Assembly: GCA_035541655.1 (NCBI GenBank)
Contig: DATKMY010000139.1
Span: 1 to 40,060 of the forward strand
DNA from: CAIWHR01 sp035541655
Lineage (GTDB): Bacteria; Pseudomonadota; Gammaproteobacteria; Burkholderiales; Casimicrobiaceae
Direction of reading: 5' to 3'
Length of the DNA: 40,060 nucleotides
How positions within the stretch are numbered: position 1 is the stretch's first letter; the number at the start of each line of letters is the position of its first letter. Shown piece after piece: positions 15,422-24,128 of this stretch. A program made the position numbers and the translations under genes. Below the pieces are notes generated by a model. That model had not been told where the DNA came from. It saw only the letters and a program-made list of their open reading frames with translations, and searched no databases.

Positions 15422-15814
15422 ATGGCCAAGAAGGTGCTGATCGCCGACGACGAGCCGAACATCGTTGCCGCGATCGAGTTCCTGCTGAAGCAGCGCGGCT
15501 ACGACGTCTACACGGCGGCCGACGGCGGCGAGGCACTGCGTGCGGTCGAGCGCGTCGTCCCCGACCTCGTCGTCCTCGACGTGATGATGCCGCAGGGGAG
15601 CGGCTACGAGGTTTGCCAGACGATCCGCAAGCGCGCCGAGTGGCGGCACGTCAAGGTGCTCATGCTTTCGGCGAAGGGGCGCGACGCCGAAGTCGTCAAG
15701 GGAATGGCGATGGGCGCCGACCTCTACGTGACTAAACCATTCTCGACGCGCGACCTGATGGCGAGGATCGACGGACTGCTCGCGTGCGCTCCCGATGCGG
15801 ACAGCGCGCGCTAG
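15422..15814 (+). CDS. Single-domain response regulator (CheY-like receiver)
   Basis: 130 residues, receiver only, with no DNA-binding domain. Acidic pocket Asp9/Asp10 (IADDEPN), phospho-acceptor Asp53 (VVLDVMMPQGSGYEV), Ser83 (LSAKG) and Lys105 (YVTKPFS) are all present. ATG 15422 has GGAG at 15412-15415. It follows the symporter-type sensor kinase by 18 bp, so it is its likely phosphorylation partner. It must pass the signal by protein contact, or feed a phosphorelay, since it cannot bind DNA by itself. Systems of the CrbS/CbrA type usually use a DNA-binding regulator, so the output step here is different or lies elsewhere. Confidence 0.94.
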   Translation: MAKKVLIADDEPNIVAAIEFLLKQRGYDVYTAADGGEALRAVERVVPDLVVLDVMMPQGSGYEVCQTIRKRAEWRHVKVLMLSAKGRDAEVVKGMAMGADLYVTKPFSTRDLMARIDGLLACAPDADSAR

Positions 15815-15844
15815 AGGACCATGCGCAGTCGATGCAACGCAACG

Positions 15845-15863
15845 GATGTTGCGTCGCAACATC
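15845..15863. promoter_or_regulatory. 19-bp perfect palindrome, candidate operator
   Basis: GATGTTGCG-T-CGCAACATC: 9-bp arms around a single base, flanked by further GCAAC repeats (15830-15839 and 15863-15868). It lies about 55 bp upstream of the extended -10 box of the MHS transporter gene, a position used by activators. No T-run follows, so it is not an intrinsic terminator of the receiver gene. Confidence 0.5.
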
Positions 15864-15904
15864 GCAACTTCGCGCGTGCGCGTAAGTTTGACGTAAGCGC
15901 CGCC

Positions 15905-15913
15905 TGCGATACT
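15905..15913 (+). promoter_or_regulatory. Extended -10-like box for the MHS transporter
   Basis: TGC-GATACT (hexamer 15908-15913). A TTGACG box lies upstream at 15888-15893, but only 14 bp apart, so the -35 contact is doubtful. The leader to ATG 16027 would be about 105 nt. Confidence 0.35.
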
Positions 15914-16026
15914 GTCTCGCAGCGCAAGCGTTACGTTACACATAGCGCGATGGCGGTGCATGCGATCGATCGTCGGCACACCACTCCCACGGATTTCCGT
16001 GGCCAATTTCGAACCGGGAGGAGGAG

Positions 16027-17673
16027 ATGGCGGAGGCAAAGGCAAGAGCTGGCGTATTCCAGGAGGAGTCGATCAAGAGCCTGGGAACGGAGGCGCGGAA
16101 AGTCATCTTCGCGTCCTCGCTGGGAACGGTATTCGAGTGGTACGACTTCTATCTGTACGCGGTGCTCGCGCCGTTCTTCGCGGCGCTTTTCTTCCCGCCC
16201 GGCAATCAGACGGCAGCGCTGCTGTCAGCCTTCGCCGCCTACGCCGCGGGCTTCCTCGTGCGGCCATTCGGCGCGCTCGTGTTCGGGCGCATCGGCGACC
16301 TCGTCGGGCGCAAGTACACGTTCCTCGTGACGATCCTGTTCATGGGCGCTTCGACGTTCGGCGTCGGCCTGCTGCCCACGTACGCGTCGATCGGCTGGCT
16401 CGCGCCCATCCTGATGGTGACGCTGCGCCTCGTCCAGGGCTTGGCGCTCGGCGGCGAATACGGCGGAGCCGCGACCTACGTCGCCGAGCACGCGCCGCAC
16501 AGCAAGCGCGGCTACGACACGAGCTGGATCCAGACGACCGCGACGCTGGGCCTGTTCCTCGCGCTCGTCATCATCTTCCTGTGCCGCAGCAACATGGATC
16601 CGAAGGCGTTCGCGGAGTGGGGCTGGCGGATTCCGTTCTGGCTTTCGCTGATCCTGCTGATCTTCTCGATCTACATCCGGCTCAAGCTGCACGAGTCCCC
16701 GGTGTTCCAGAAGATGAAGGCCGAAGGCAAGGGCTCGAAATCGCCGCTCTCGGACAGCTTCTTCAAGTACCCGAACAACAAGTACGTGCTGCTCGCGCTG
16801 CTCGGCGCCACCGCCGGGCAAGGCGTCGTCTGGTACACGGGACAGTTCTACGCGCTCTTCTTCCTGACGATCACGCTCAAGCTCGACTACGTGTCGGCGT
16901 ACACGCTGATCGGCGTGTCGCTCCTGATCGGCACGCCGTTCTTCGTGTTCTTCGGCTGGCTCTCCGACCGGATCGGCCGGCTGAAGATCATCATGGCGGG
17001 CTGCCTGATCGCGGCGGTGACGTACTTCCCGCTATTCCAGGCGCTGACGCACTACGTCAATCCGGCGCTCGAGGAATTCGCGTCGAGGACCAAGATCTCG
17101 GTGACCGCGAGCACGCAGGAGTGCAACTTCCACCTCTTCGTCGGACCCTGGAGCAAGTTCTCCGATTGCGACCGCGTCAAGGACTACCTGACGAAGCAGG
17201 GCCTCTCTTTCACGTCGGTGCCCGGCGAAGCCGGCAGGGTCGTTACAACGATCGGCGACGTGAAGATCGAGGGCTGGGACCAGAAGAAGCTCGACGCGAC
17301 GCTGAAGGACGCCGGCTACAGGGCCGGCGCCGACAAGGCCCAGGTCAACTGGCTCATGACCGAAGTGATCCTCGTGATCATGGTCATCTACGTGACGATG
17401 GTGTACGGTCCGATCGCGGCGTTCCTGGTCGAGCTCTTTCCGACTTCGATCCGTTACACGTCGATGTCGCTGCCGTATCACATCGGCAACGGCTGGTTCG
17501 GCGGAATGCTGCCGCTCACCGCGACGGCGATGGTCGCGGCAACCGGAGACATCTATTTCGGGTTGTGGTATCCGATCGTGGTCGCCATCATGTCGCTCGT
17601 CATCGGCTCGGTGTTCCTGTCCGAAACCAAGGACCGCGACATACGGACCTACGATCACAGCATGCTGCCGTAG
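16027..17673 (+). CDS. MHS-family MFS transporter (metabolite:H+ symporter)
   Basis: 548 residues, 12 predicted membrane segments. The start ATG 16027 has a strong GGAGGAG at 16018-16024. MHS/ProP-type signatures are TVFEWYDFYLYAVLAPFF (about 34-51), GRIGDLVGRKYTF (about 88-100) and RLVQGLALGGEYGGAATYVAE (split across about 135-155). After segment 9 there is a periplasmic insertion of about 95 residues (about 345-438) with two cysteines (ECNFHLF and SDCDRVKDYL), which I believe occurs in some betaproteobacterial relatives. MHS members import carboxylates such as ketoglutarate, citrate or shikimate, or betaines. The neighbourhood (sensor kinase, acs, fumarase) favours a small organic acid, but the substrate is not proven. 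Followed by a strong terminator. Confidence 0.93.
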   Translation: MAEAKARAGVFQEESIKSLGTEARKVIFASSLGTVFEWYDFYLYAVLAPFFAALFFPPGNQTAALLSAFAAYAAGFLVRPFGALVFGRIGDLVGRKYTFLVTILFMGASTFGVGLLPTYASIGWLAPILMVTLRLVQGLALGGEYGGAATYVAEHAPHSKRGYDTSWIQTTATLGLFLALVIIFLCRSNMDPKAFAEWGWRIPFWLSLILLIFSIYIRLKLHESPVFQKMKAEGKGSKSPLSDSFFKYPNNKYVLLALLGATAGQGVVWYTGQFYALFFLTITLKLDYVSAYTLIGVSLLIGTPFFVFFGWLSDRIGRLKIIMAGCLIAAVTYFPLFQALTHYVNPALEEFASRTKISVTASTQECNFHLFVGPWSKFSDCDRVKDYLTKQGLSFTSVPGEAGRVVTTIGDVKIEGWDQKKLDATLKDAGYRAGADKAQVNWLMTEVILVIMVIYVTMVYGPIAAFLVELFPTSIRYTSMSLPYHIGNGWFGGMLPLTATAMVAATGDIYFGLWYPIVVAIMSLVIGSVFLSETKDRDIRTYDHSMLP

Positions 17674-17706
17674 ATTTCCCGGCCGGACACCGGCCGAGGA
17701 ACGTCG

Positions 17707-17738
17707 AAAGGCCCGCGGAGATTCGCGGGCCTTTTTTT
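17707..17738 (+). terminator. Strong intrinsic terminator between MHS transporter and acs
   Basis: 11-bp stem (17707-17717 with 17724-17734, AAAGGCCCGCG and its complement), a 6-nt loop, and a run of seven T starting within the stem end (17732-17738). On the minus strand the hairpin is followed by only three T, so it may also slow leftward acs transcription. Confidence 0.88.
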
Positions 17739-17852
17739 CGGAACGGTCCCTTCGTTCCTTTGGCGTGGCGTCTGTTGCCGCGGTATGCCGCGAGAGACCG
17801 AGGCGGCGGCAGCAACCGCTGGCCCGATGCAGCGGCGCGTTCTCCGCCGGCG

Positions 17853-19832
17853 CTAGAGCGTCTCCTTCAGCTGCTCGAGAATCGCGGGGTTCTCGAGCGT
17901 GGACACGTCCTGCGTGATCGCCTCGCCTTTCGCGATCGAGCGCAGCAGCCGCCGCATGATCTTGCCCGAGCGTGTCTTCGGCAGGTTGTCGCCGAAGCGG
18001 ATGTCTTTCGGCTTTGCGATGGGGCCGATCTCCTTGCCGACCCAGTCGCGGAGCTGCTTCGCGATCTTCTCGGCTTCAGCGCCCGACGGCCGCACCTGTT
18101 TGAGCACGACGAAAGCGCAGACGGCCTCGCCGGTCATGTCGTCGGGACGACCGACGACAGCGGCCTCCGCGACCAGCGGATTCGCGACCAATGCGGACTC
18201 GATCTCCATCGTGCCGAGCCGATGGCCCGAGACGTTGAGCACGTCGTCGATGCGGCCCATGATCGTAAAGTACGTTGTCGCCTTGTCGCGCACCGAGCCG
18301 TCGCCGGCGAGGTAGAGCCTGCCGCCGAGCTCTTCGGGGTAGTACGACTTCCGGTAGCGATCGGGGTCGCCCCAGATCGTGCGGATCATCGCCGGCCACG
18401 GGCGCTTGATCACGAGAATCCCGCCGTGCCCGTGCTCGACATCGTGTCCCGTTTCATCGACGATCGCCGCCATGATGCCGGGCAGCGGCAGCGTGCAGGA
18501 ACCCGGGACCGTGGCCGTTACGCCGGGGAGCGGCGTGATCATGTGGCCGCCGGTCTCGGTCTGCCACCACGTATCGACGATCGGGCAACGGCCGCCGCCG
18601 ACCTGCTCGTGGTACCACATCCACGCTTCGGGGTTGATCGGCTCGCCGACCGTGCCGAGGAGCCGCAGCGACGAGAGGTCGTAATTCTTAGGCGCAGTCG
18701 ACGCCGTCACGCCCGATGCCTTGACCAGCGCACGGATCGCCGTCGGCGCGGTGTAGAAGATCGACACCTTGTGCTTCGCGATCGTCTGCCAGAAGCGCCC
18801 CGCGTCGGGATACGTGGGGATGCCCTCGAACACGACCTCGGTCGCGCCGACCGCGAGCGGTCCGTAGGTGATGTACGTGTGGCCCGTCACCCAGCCGATG
18901 TCGGCGGTGCACCAGAAGATGTCGGACGGTTTGATGTCGAACGTCCAGCGCATCGTCAGGATCGCCCACAGCAGATAGCCGCCCGAGCTGTGCTGTACAC
19001 CTTTCGGCTTTCCCGTCGACCCGGACGTGTAGAGGATGAACAGCGGATGCTCGGCCCCGACCCACTCGGGCTCGCAGGTGTCCTCTTGCGGCGCCGTGAG
19101 CTCGTGCAGCCACAGGTCGCGCGGCGCGGCGAACGAGATATTGCCGCCGGTGCGCCGGTAGACGATCACATGTCGGATGCCCTGACAGCCGCCCATGCCG
19201 ATCGCCTCGTCGACGATCGCCTTGAGCGGCAGGTTCTTGCCGCCGCGCGCCTGCTCGTCGGCGGTGATCACGGCGACTGCCCCGGCATCGATGATGCGCT
19301 CCTGCAGCGACTTCGCGGAGAAGCCCCCGAAGACGACCGAGTGCGTCGCGCCGATCCGCGCGCAGGCCTGCATCGCCGCAACCCCCTCGATGGACATCGG
19401 CATGTAGATAAGCACGCGATCGCCCTTCCGGATTCCGACCGACTTCAGCCCGTTGGCCAGCCGGCAGACCCGGTGGTAGAGCTCGCGGTAGGTGATCTTC
19501 GTCACCGCGCCGTCGTCGGCCTCGAAGATGATCGCGACCTTGTCCGCGTTGCCGTTGGCAACGTTGCGGTCGAGGCAGTTGTAGGAGACGTTGAGCTGAC
19601 CATCGTCGAACCATTTGTAGAAAGGCGCGTTCGACTCGTCGAGCGTGCGCGTGAACGGCTTGCGCCAGAGGATCTCCTCGCGCGCTAGCTTCGCCCAGAA
19701 TCCGGCGAAGTCGGCCGCGGCGCTCGCGTTGAGCGCGTCGAAATCGGCCTTCTTTACGTTCGCCTGCGCGACGAATTCCGACGACGGCGCAAAGCTCCGA
19801 TGCTCGTGAGATACCGATTCGATCGTTGACAT
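17853..19832 (-). CDS. acs: Acetyl-CoA synthetase (AMP-forming)
   Basis: 659 residues (E. coli 652). It activates acetate with ATP and CoA to acetyl-CoA via acetyl-AMP, the high-affinity route of acetate use. The start ATG 19832 (MSTIESV) has GAGGAGA 8 nt upstream; a longer frame starting at 19895 is not family-like. Motifs in order: phosphate loop YTSGSTGKPKGVQH, acyl/adenylate site WWQTETGGHM, hinge GRIDDVLNVSGHRLG, and the C-terminal lysine in KTRSGKIMRR (about Lys624), the residue acetylated in Salmonella Acs. Its leader holds two back-to-back hairpins. It converges with the MHS transporter and is divergent from fumarase. Control of acs by CrbS-type kinases is known in Vibrio and Pseudomonas, which fits the sensor kinase nearby. 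Confidence 0.98.
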   Translation of the reverse strand: MSTIESVSHEHRSFAPSSEFVAQANVKKADFDALNASAAADFAGFWAKLAREEILWRKPFTRTLDESNAPFYKWFDDGQLNVSYNCLDRNVANGNADKVAIIFEADDGAVTKITYRELYHRVCRLANGLKSVGIRKGDRVLIYMPMSIEGVAAMQACARIGATHSVVFGGFSAKSLQERIIDAGAVAVITADEQARGGKNLPLKAIVDEAIGMGGCQGIRHVIVYRRTGGNISFAAPRDLWLHELTAPQEDTCEPEWVGAEHPLFILYTSGSTGKPKGVQHSSGGYLLWAILTMRWTFDIKPSDIFWCTADIGWVTGHTYITYGPLAVGATEVVFEGIPTYPDAGRFWQTIAKHKVSIFYTAPTAIRALVKASGVTASTAPKNYDLSSLRLLGTVGEPINPEAWMWYHEQVGGGRCPIVDTWWQTETGGHMITPLPGVTATVPGSCTLPLPGIMAAIVDETGHDVEHGHGGILVIKRPWPAMIRTIWGDPDRYRKSYYPEELGGRLYLAGDGSVRDKATTYFTIMGRIDDVLNVSGHRLGTMEIESALVANPLVAEAAVVGRPDDMTGEAVCAFVVLKQVRPSGAEAEKIAKQLRDWVGKEIGPIAKPKDIRFGDNLPKTRSGKIMRRLLRSIAKGEAITQDVSTLENPAILEQLKETL

Positions 19833-19860
19833 GTTTTGAATCTCCTCGCTGGCGGGGTCG

Positions 19861-19908
19861 CCGCCCTGACCCGGGCGGGACTGGAAGTCTGGCAACCAAC
19901 TTCCAGTC
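19861..19908 (-). promoter_or_regulatory. Two adjoining hairpins in the acs leader
   Basis: Hairpin A: 6-bp arms 19861-19866 and 19873-19878, 6-nt loop. Hairpin B: perfect 10-bp arms 19879-19888 and 19899-19908, 10-nt loop. They abut with no base between them. They lie 14 to 61 nt upstream of the acs ribosome-binding site. B overlaps the TAGACT box at 19905-19910, so B could be a DNA operator, a leader RNA structure, or both. Confidence 0.5.
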
Positions 19909-19910
19909 TA
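19905..19910 (-). promoter_or_regulatory. Possible -10 box (TAGACT) for acs
   Basis: TAGACT on the minus strand, 72 nt before the acs ATG. TTGCGG lies 18 nt upstream as a weak -35. The outer arm of the 10-bp inverted repeat overlaps it. Confidence 0.3.
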
Positions 19911-19949
19911 ACCAATCGGCCGCGCGATCCGCAATCGTAGGGACGCCGA

Positions 19950-19958
19950 TGATAGACT
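19950..19958 (+). promoter_or_regulatory. Extended -10-like box for the fumarase gene
   Basis: TGA-TAGACT (hexamer 19953-19958), in the 225-bp gap between divergent acs and the fumarase gene. The leader to ATG 20058 would be about 93 nt. No clear -35 was seen. Confidence 0.33.
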
Positions 19959-20057
19959 TAAGGGTCTCGGCATCCCGCAGCCGAGCCGCACGCAAGTGAA
20001 CAACCTCACGCTTCGCCGGCCGAGCGGCCGGCGTTCACCGACCGCAGCGAGGTCCCG

Positions 20058-21584
20058 ATGACGACGATCCGCCAGGGCGACTTCATCACGAGCGTCGCCG
20101 ACGCGCTTCAGTTCATCTCCTACTACCACCCGCTCGACTACATCGAGGCGCTCGGTGCCGCCTACGAGGCCGAGCAGTCGCCGCCGGCGAAGGATGCGAT
20201 CGCCCAGATCCTCACCAACTCGCGGATGTGCGCCGAAGGGCACCGTCCGCTGTGCCAGGACACGGGGATCGTCGTCGCATTCGTGCGCGTCGGCATGGGC
20301 GTCGCGTGGGAAGGCTTGACGATGTCGATCACCGATATGGTCAACGAAGGGGTGCGGAGGGCGTACCTCGATCCGGACAACACGCTGCGGGCTTCGATCG
20401 TCGCCGACCCCGCGGGGGCGCGGAGGAACACGAAGGACAACACGCCGGCCGTCGTGCATATCGATCTCGTGCCGGGCGACACCGTCGAGGTGAAGATCGC
20501 GGCCAAGGGCGGCGGCTCCGAGAACAAATCGAAATTCGTGATGCTCAATCCGTCGGACTCGATCGTCGACTGGGTGGTGAAGACCCTCCCCGGGATGGGC
20601 GCGGGATGGTGTCCGCCGGGAATGCTGGGGCTGGGCATCGGCGGCAGCGCCGAAAAGGCGATGGTCCTCGCGAAAGAGGCGCTGATGGATCCCATCGACA
20701 TGCACGAGCTTCGGCGTAACGGTCCGCGTAACAGGCTGGAGGAGTTGCGCATCGAGCTCTACGAGACGGTGAACGCGCTCGGCATCGGCGCGCAGGGGCT
20801 AGGCGGGCTTTCGACGGTGCTCGACGTCAAGATCCTCGACTACCCGACGCACGCCGCGTCGAAGCCCGTCGCGATGATTCCCAACTGCGCGGCGACCCGG
20901 CACGCGCACTTCACGCTCGACGGACACGGCGCGGCGAAGCTCGAGCCGCCGGATCTTCGCCGCTGGCCCGACGTGCGCTGGGCGCCGTCGGCGGCAGCGA
21001 AGCGCGTCGACGTCGATCGGCTCACGCCGGCCGAAGCCGCAAGCTGGAAGACGGGCGAGCGCCTCCTGCTCAGCGGCAAGATCCTGACCGGACGCGACGC
21101 CGCGCACAAGCGGATCGCCGACCTCTTCGCGAAAGGCGAGCCGTTGCCGCCCGGCGTCGATTTCCGCAACCGGATCATCTACTACGTCGGCCCGGTCGAT
21201 CCGGTGCGCGACGAAGTCGTCGGTCCCGCCGGGCCGACCACGTCCACGCGCATGGACAAATTCACCGAGATGATGCTCGCGAAGACCGGGCTCGTCGCGA
21301 TGATCGGGAAGGCCGAGCGTGGCCCCGTTGCCGTCGAGGCGATCCGGAAACACAAGGCCGCGTACTTGATGGCGGTGGGCGGCGCCGCCTATCTCGTGTC
21401 GAAGGCGATCCGGAGCTCGCGCGTCGTCGCGTTCGCCGACCTCGGCATGGAAGCGATCTACGAATTCGACGTGAAGGACATGCCGGTGACGGTTGCCGTC
21501 GACGCGACCGGCGACTCGGTCCATCAGAGCGGCCCGCGCGAATGGCAGCAGCGCATCGGCAAGATTCCGCTGACCGTGGCATGA
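20058..21584 (+). CDS. fumA: Class I (iron-sulfur) fumarate hydratase
   Basis: 508 residues, a one-chain class I fumarase carrying both the alpha and beta regions. It converts fumarate to malate in the TCA cycle using an oxygen-sensitive [4Fe-4S] cluster. The three ligand cysteines are Cys66 (RPLCQDTG), Cys185 (GWCPPGMLGLGIGG) and Cys277 (IPNCAATRH). Their spacing (119 and 92) nearly matches E. coli FumA. The C-terminal half contains TSTRMDKFTEMML and VGGAAYLVSKAIRSSR, typical of the beta region. ATG 20058 has only a weak GAGGT upstream. It is divergent from acs, so the two may share control signals for acetate and TCA-cycle metabolism. Confidence 0.95.
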   Translation: MTTIRQGDFITSVADALQFISYYHPLDYIEALGAAYEAEQSPPAKDAIAQILTNSRMCAEGHRPLCQDTGIVVAFVRVGMGVAWEGLTMSITDMVNEGVRRAYLDPDNTLRASIVADPAGARRNTKDNTPAVVHIDLVPGDTVEVKIAAKGGGSENKSKFVMLNPSDSIVDWVVKTLPGMGAGWCPPGMLGLGIGGSAEKAMVLAKEALMDPIDMHELRRNGPRNRLEELRIELYETVNALGIGAQGLGGLSTVLDVKILDYPTHAASKPVAMIPNCAATRHAHFTLDGHGAAKLEPPDLRRWPDVRWAPSAAAKRVDVDRLTPAEAASWKTGERLLLSGKILTGRDAAHKRIADLFAKGEPLPPGVDFRNRIIYYVGPVDPVRDEVVGPAGPTTSTRMDKFTEMMLAKTGLVAMIGKAERGPVAVEAIRKHKAAYLMAVGGAAYLVSKAIRSSRVVAFADLGMEAIYEFDVKDMPVTVAVDATGDSVHQSGPREWQQRIGKIPLTVA

Positions 21585-21744
21585 GCCGGTCGGGAGAGAG
21601 TCTGCCAGCCAAGGCCGGAACGGCGCGTCGAGCAAGTGTCGGGCGCCCGAAGCGCAACGGGCGGCCGCGTTGCACGGCACGTGGCGCACGGCGCCCCGGT
21701 AGGGCTTTGAGCGCGCATCGCCGCGGGTGCCCGGGCGCTCCCCG

Positions 21745-24054
21745 ATGAAGCTCTTCGAGCGCCAGTCGAGCACGCTCGCGGCCGACTCCGTGTCTCCGCT
21801 CAGCCTGCCGCGCGTGCGGATGGGCCTGCTCACCAAGCTGAACCTGCTCACGATCGGCCTGCTCTTCGTCACCGCGATCACGACCACCGGCTTCTATCTG
21901 TGGCAGCAGTGGCGCGACGAGAACGCCGAGCTGCACCGGCGCGGCGCCGCGACGCTCGGGATGCTGTCCGAGCTCGCCGAGTTCGGCCTCGCGACGAAGA
22001 ACAGCGCCCACGTCGACGCGATCCTCGACACGCTCTCCGCCGACAGCGATATCGCGTACGTCGTCGTCCTCGACGCGAAGCGCGAGGCGATCGCGGGGCG
22101 GCGCATCGGCGACGCGCTCGGCACCGCAGGTCCGCCGCTGCTGGCTGCGGACGCGAGGCTCCCGGAGCCCGGCACCATCGTCGCATCCGACGTCACGACT
22201 CGCGGCCAGCGCTTTCTCGAGATGATCGCGCCTGTCGGCGACACGCGTGCCGCAGTCGCGATGGGGCTCCCGCAACCTTCCGATGCGGCAAAGGGCGCGA
22301 TCGGCGCGTCGGCGCCCGCGACCGCAGCGCCGATTGGCTACGTGCGCCTCGGGCTGGCGTTCGATCGCATCCAGCACCAGTTCCGCCGGTACGTGGTCGG
22401 TGCGCTTTCGGTCACGGCGATGCTGATCGGACTCGCGATCGCGGCGACGTTCCTGCTGACGCGCGGGCTCGTCGCGCCGATGCACCGGCTGATGCGCGCG
22501 GCGCGTTCGGTCGGCGCCGGCAAGCTCGACGTGTTCGTCCCGGCGAGCTCCACGGACGAGCTCGGACTGCTCACGCACACGTTCAACCACATGACGCAAC
22601 GGCTCGCCGAATCGCAGGCCGAGGTGGGCAACTATCAGCGCACGCTCGAGGAGAAGGTCGTGCAGCGTACGAAGGAGCTGGAGGTCGCGACCGCGCACGC
22701 TTACAAGCTCGCGCAGCACGACATCCTGACCGGGCTGCCGAACCGCGCTCTCCTTAATCAGCGCCTGAAGCAGATCCTCGCGCAATCGCAGCGCAACGGC
22801 ACGCACATCGCGTGCCTGTTCCTCGACTTCGACCACTTCAAGCGGATCAACGACACGCTCGGCCACGACGCGGGCGACCAGCTGCTGCAGGCGGTCGCGC
22901 AGCGGCTGACTGCGGCGGTGCGCGAGTCGGACACCGTCGCGCGCCTGGGCGGCGACGAGTTCGTGCTGATCCTGCCGGGGCTCGATCCGGCGCACGCGAC
23001 GTTCGAGACGATGACGGTGCTTGCGCGGGTGCGCGAGAGCTTCCTCGCACCGTTTCGCCTCGCCGATCAAACGCCGACGCTCACCTGCTCGATCGGCGTT
23101 TCGATGTACCCGCTCGACGCCGCCGACCCCGTCACGCTGATCAAGCAGGCCGACACGGCGATGTATGCGGCGAAGGAGGTCGGCCGCAACGCCTACCGCT
23201 TCTACACGGCCGACATGAACGCGCGGGTGCAGGCCCGGCTGCAGCTCGAGACCGACATGCGGCGCGGGCTGCTGCAGAACGAATTCTTCCTCTGCTACCA
23301 GCCGCAGATCGACATGCACACTGGCCGCCCCTGCGCCGTCGAGGCGCTCTTGCGCTGGCGCGATCCTGTCCGCGGAGTCGTTGCGCCGACGGAATTCATT
23401 CCGATCGCCGAAGAGTCGGGAATGATCCAGGCGCTGGGCGCGCGCGTACTGCGCGACTCGTGCCGTCAGGTCGTCCACTGGCACCGCCAGGGCGTCATGA
23501 TGCGGCTGTCCGTCAACCTCTCGGTTCAGCAGCTCCAGCACGAGAGCTGTCTCGCCACCGTCGAGGAGGCGCTGCGCGCGAGCGGGCTCGCGCCGCAGTA
23601 TCTCGATCTCGAGATCACGGAGAGCGTGATCATCACGCATCCGGACAAGGCCGTCGCCACGCTCGCGAAGATGAAGGAGCGCGGCATCTCGATCACCGTC
23701 GACGACTTCGGCACCGGCTACTCGAGTCTCTCCTACCTCGCGCGGCTGCCGATCCACGCGGTAAAGATCGACCAGCGGTTCGTCCACGGACTCGAGCACA
23801 ACCGGAGCGACGTCGCGATCACGCAGGCGATCATCGCGCTCTCCCATTCGCTCGGCCTGCGCGTGATCGCCGAGGGCGTCGAGACGATCGCGCAGTTCGA
23901 CTTCCTCAAGGAAGGCGGGTGCAGCGCCGCACAGGGTTTCCTGATCGCGCGTCCGCTCGAGGAGCACGAGCTCCTTCCCTGGTGGCACGCGCAAGAGGAG
24001 GAGAAGCGCGTGCGCGAGCTGCAGCCCGACATGTGGCTCGCCGCGGGGAAATAG
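21745..24054 (+). CDS. Membrane-bound GGDEF-EAL protein (cyclic-di-GMP turnover)
   Basis: 769 residues from ATG 21745; a GTG at 21727 would add six residues, and neither start has a clear ribosome-binding site. First membrane segment about 34-54, then a periplasmic sensor region with a predicted mixed fold, a second segment near 213-240, and a HAMP domain (about 240-295). A coiled-coil linker leads to a diguanylate cyclase domain with intact GGDEF (402-406) and an intact inhibitory RxxD (RESD, 393-396). The phosphodiesterase domain has EAL (533-535), LEITES, DDFGTGYSSLSYL and KIDQRFV, and IAEGVET. Both activities could be present. The gene has no obvious operon partner, so the signal sensed is unknown. 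Confidence 0.95.
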   Translation: MKLFERQSSTLAADSVSPLSLPRVRMGLLTKLNLLTIGLLFVTAITTTGFYLWQQWRDENAELHRRGAATLGMLSELAEFGLATKNSAHVDAILDTLSADSDIAYVVVLDAKREAIAGRRIGDALGTAGPPLLAADARLPEPGTIVASDVTTRGQRFLEMIAPVGDTRAAVAMGLPQPSDAAKGAIGASAPATAAPIGYVRLGLAFDRIQHQFRRYVVGALSVTAMLIGLAIAATFLLTRGLVAPMHRLMRAARSVGAGKLDVFVPASSTDELGLLTHTFNHMTQRLAESQAEVGNYQRTLEEKVVQRTKELEVATAHAYKLAQHDILTGLPNRALLNQRLKQILAQSQRNGTHIACLFLDFDHFKRINDTLGHDAGDQLLQAVAQRLTAAVRESDTVARLGGDEFVLILPGLDPAHATFETMTVLARVRESFLAPFRLADQTPTLTCSIGVSMYPLDAADPVTLIKQADTAMYAAKEVGRNAYRFYTADMNARVQARLQLETDMRRGLLQNEFFLCYQPQIDMHTGRPCAVEALLRWRDPVRGVVAPTEFIPIAEESGMIQALGARVLRDSCRQVVHWHRQGVMMRLSVNLSVQQLQHESCLATVEEALRASGLAPQYLDLEITESVIITHPDKAVATLAKMKERGISITVDDFGTGYSSLSYLARLPIHAVKIDQRFVHGLEHNRSDVAITQAIIALSHSLGLRVIAEGVETIAQFDFLKEGGCSAAQGFLIARPLEEHELLPWWHAQEEEKRVRELQPDMWLAAGK

Positions 24055-24128
24055 GGTCGCCGAACAGGCGGGACTTCCGCGGCTCGACGTCCGTATCCGA
24101 ACCGCGCTTTTGGAGAGCCGTCTCCGAC

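Noticed and set aside
15940..15975. Sigma-54 promoter before the MHS transporter (TGGCGGTGCATGC)
   Set aside because: The GG and GC dinucleotides are 8 bp apart instead of 10.
15960..19688. Plus-strand open frame of 1242 codons across the transporter, terminator and acs
   Set aside because: It runs through a strong terminator and antisense to acs, so it is not a gene.
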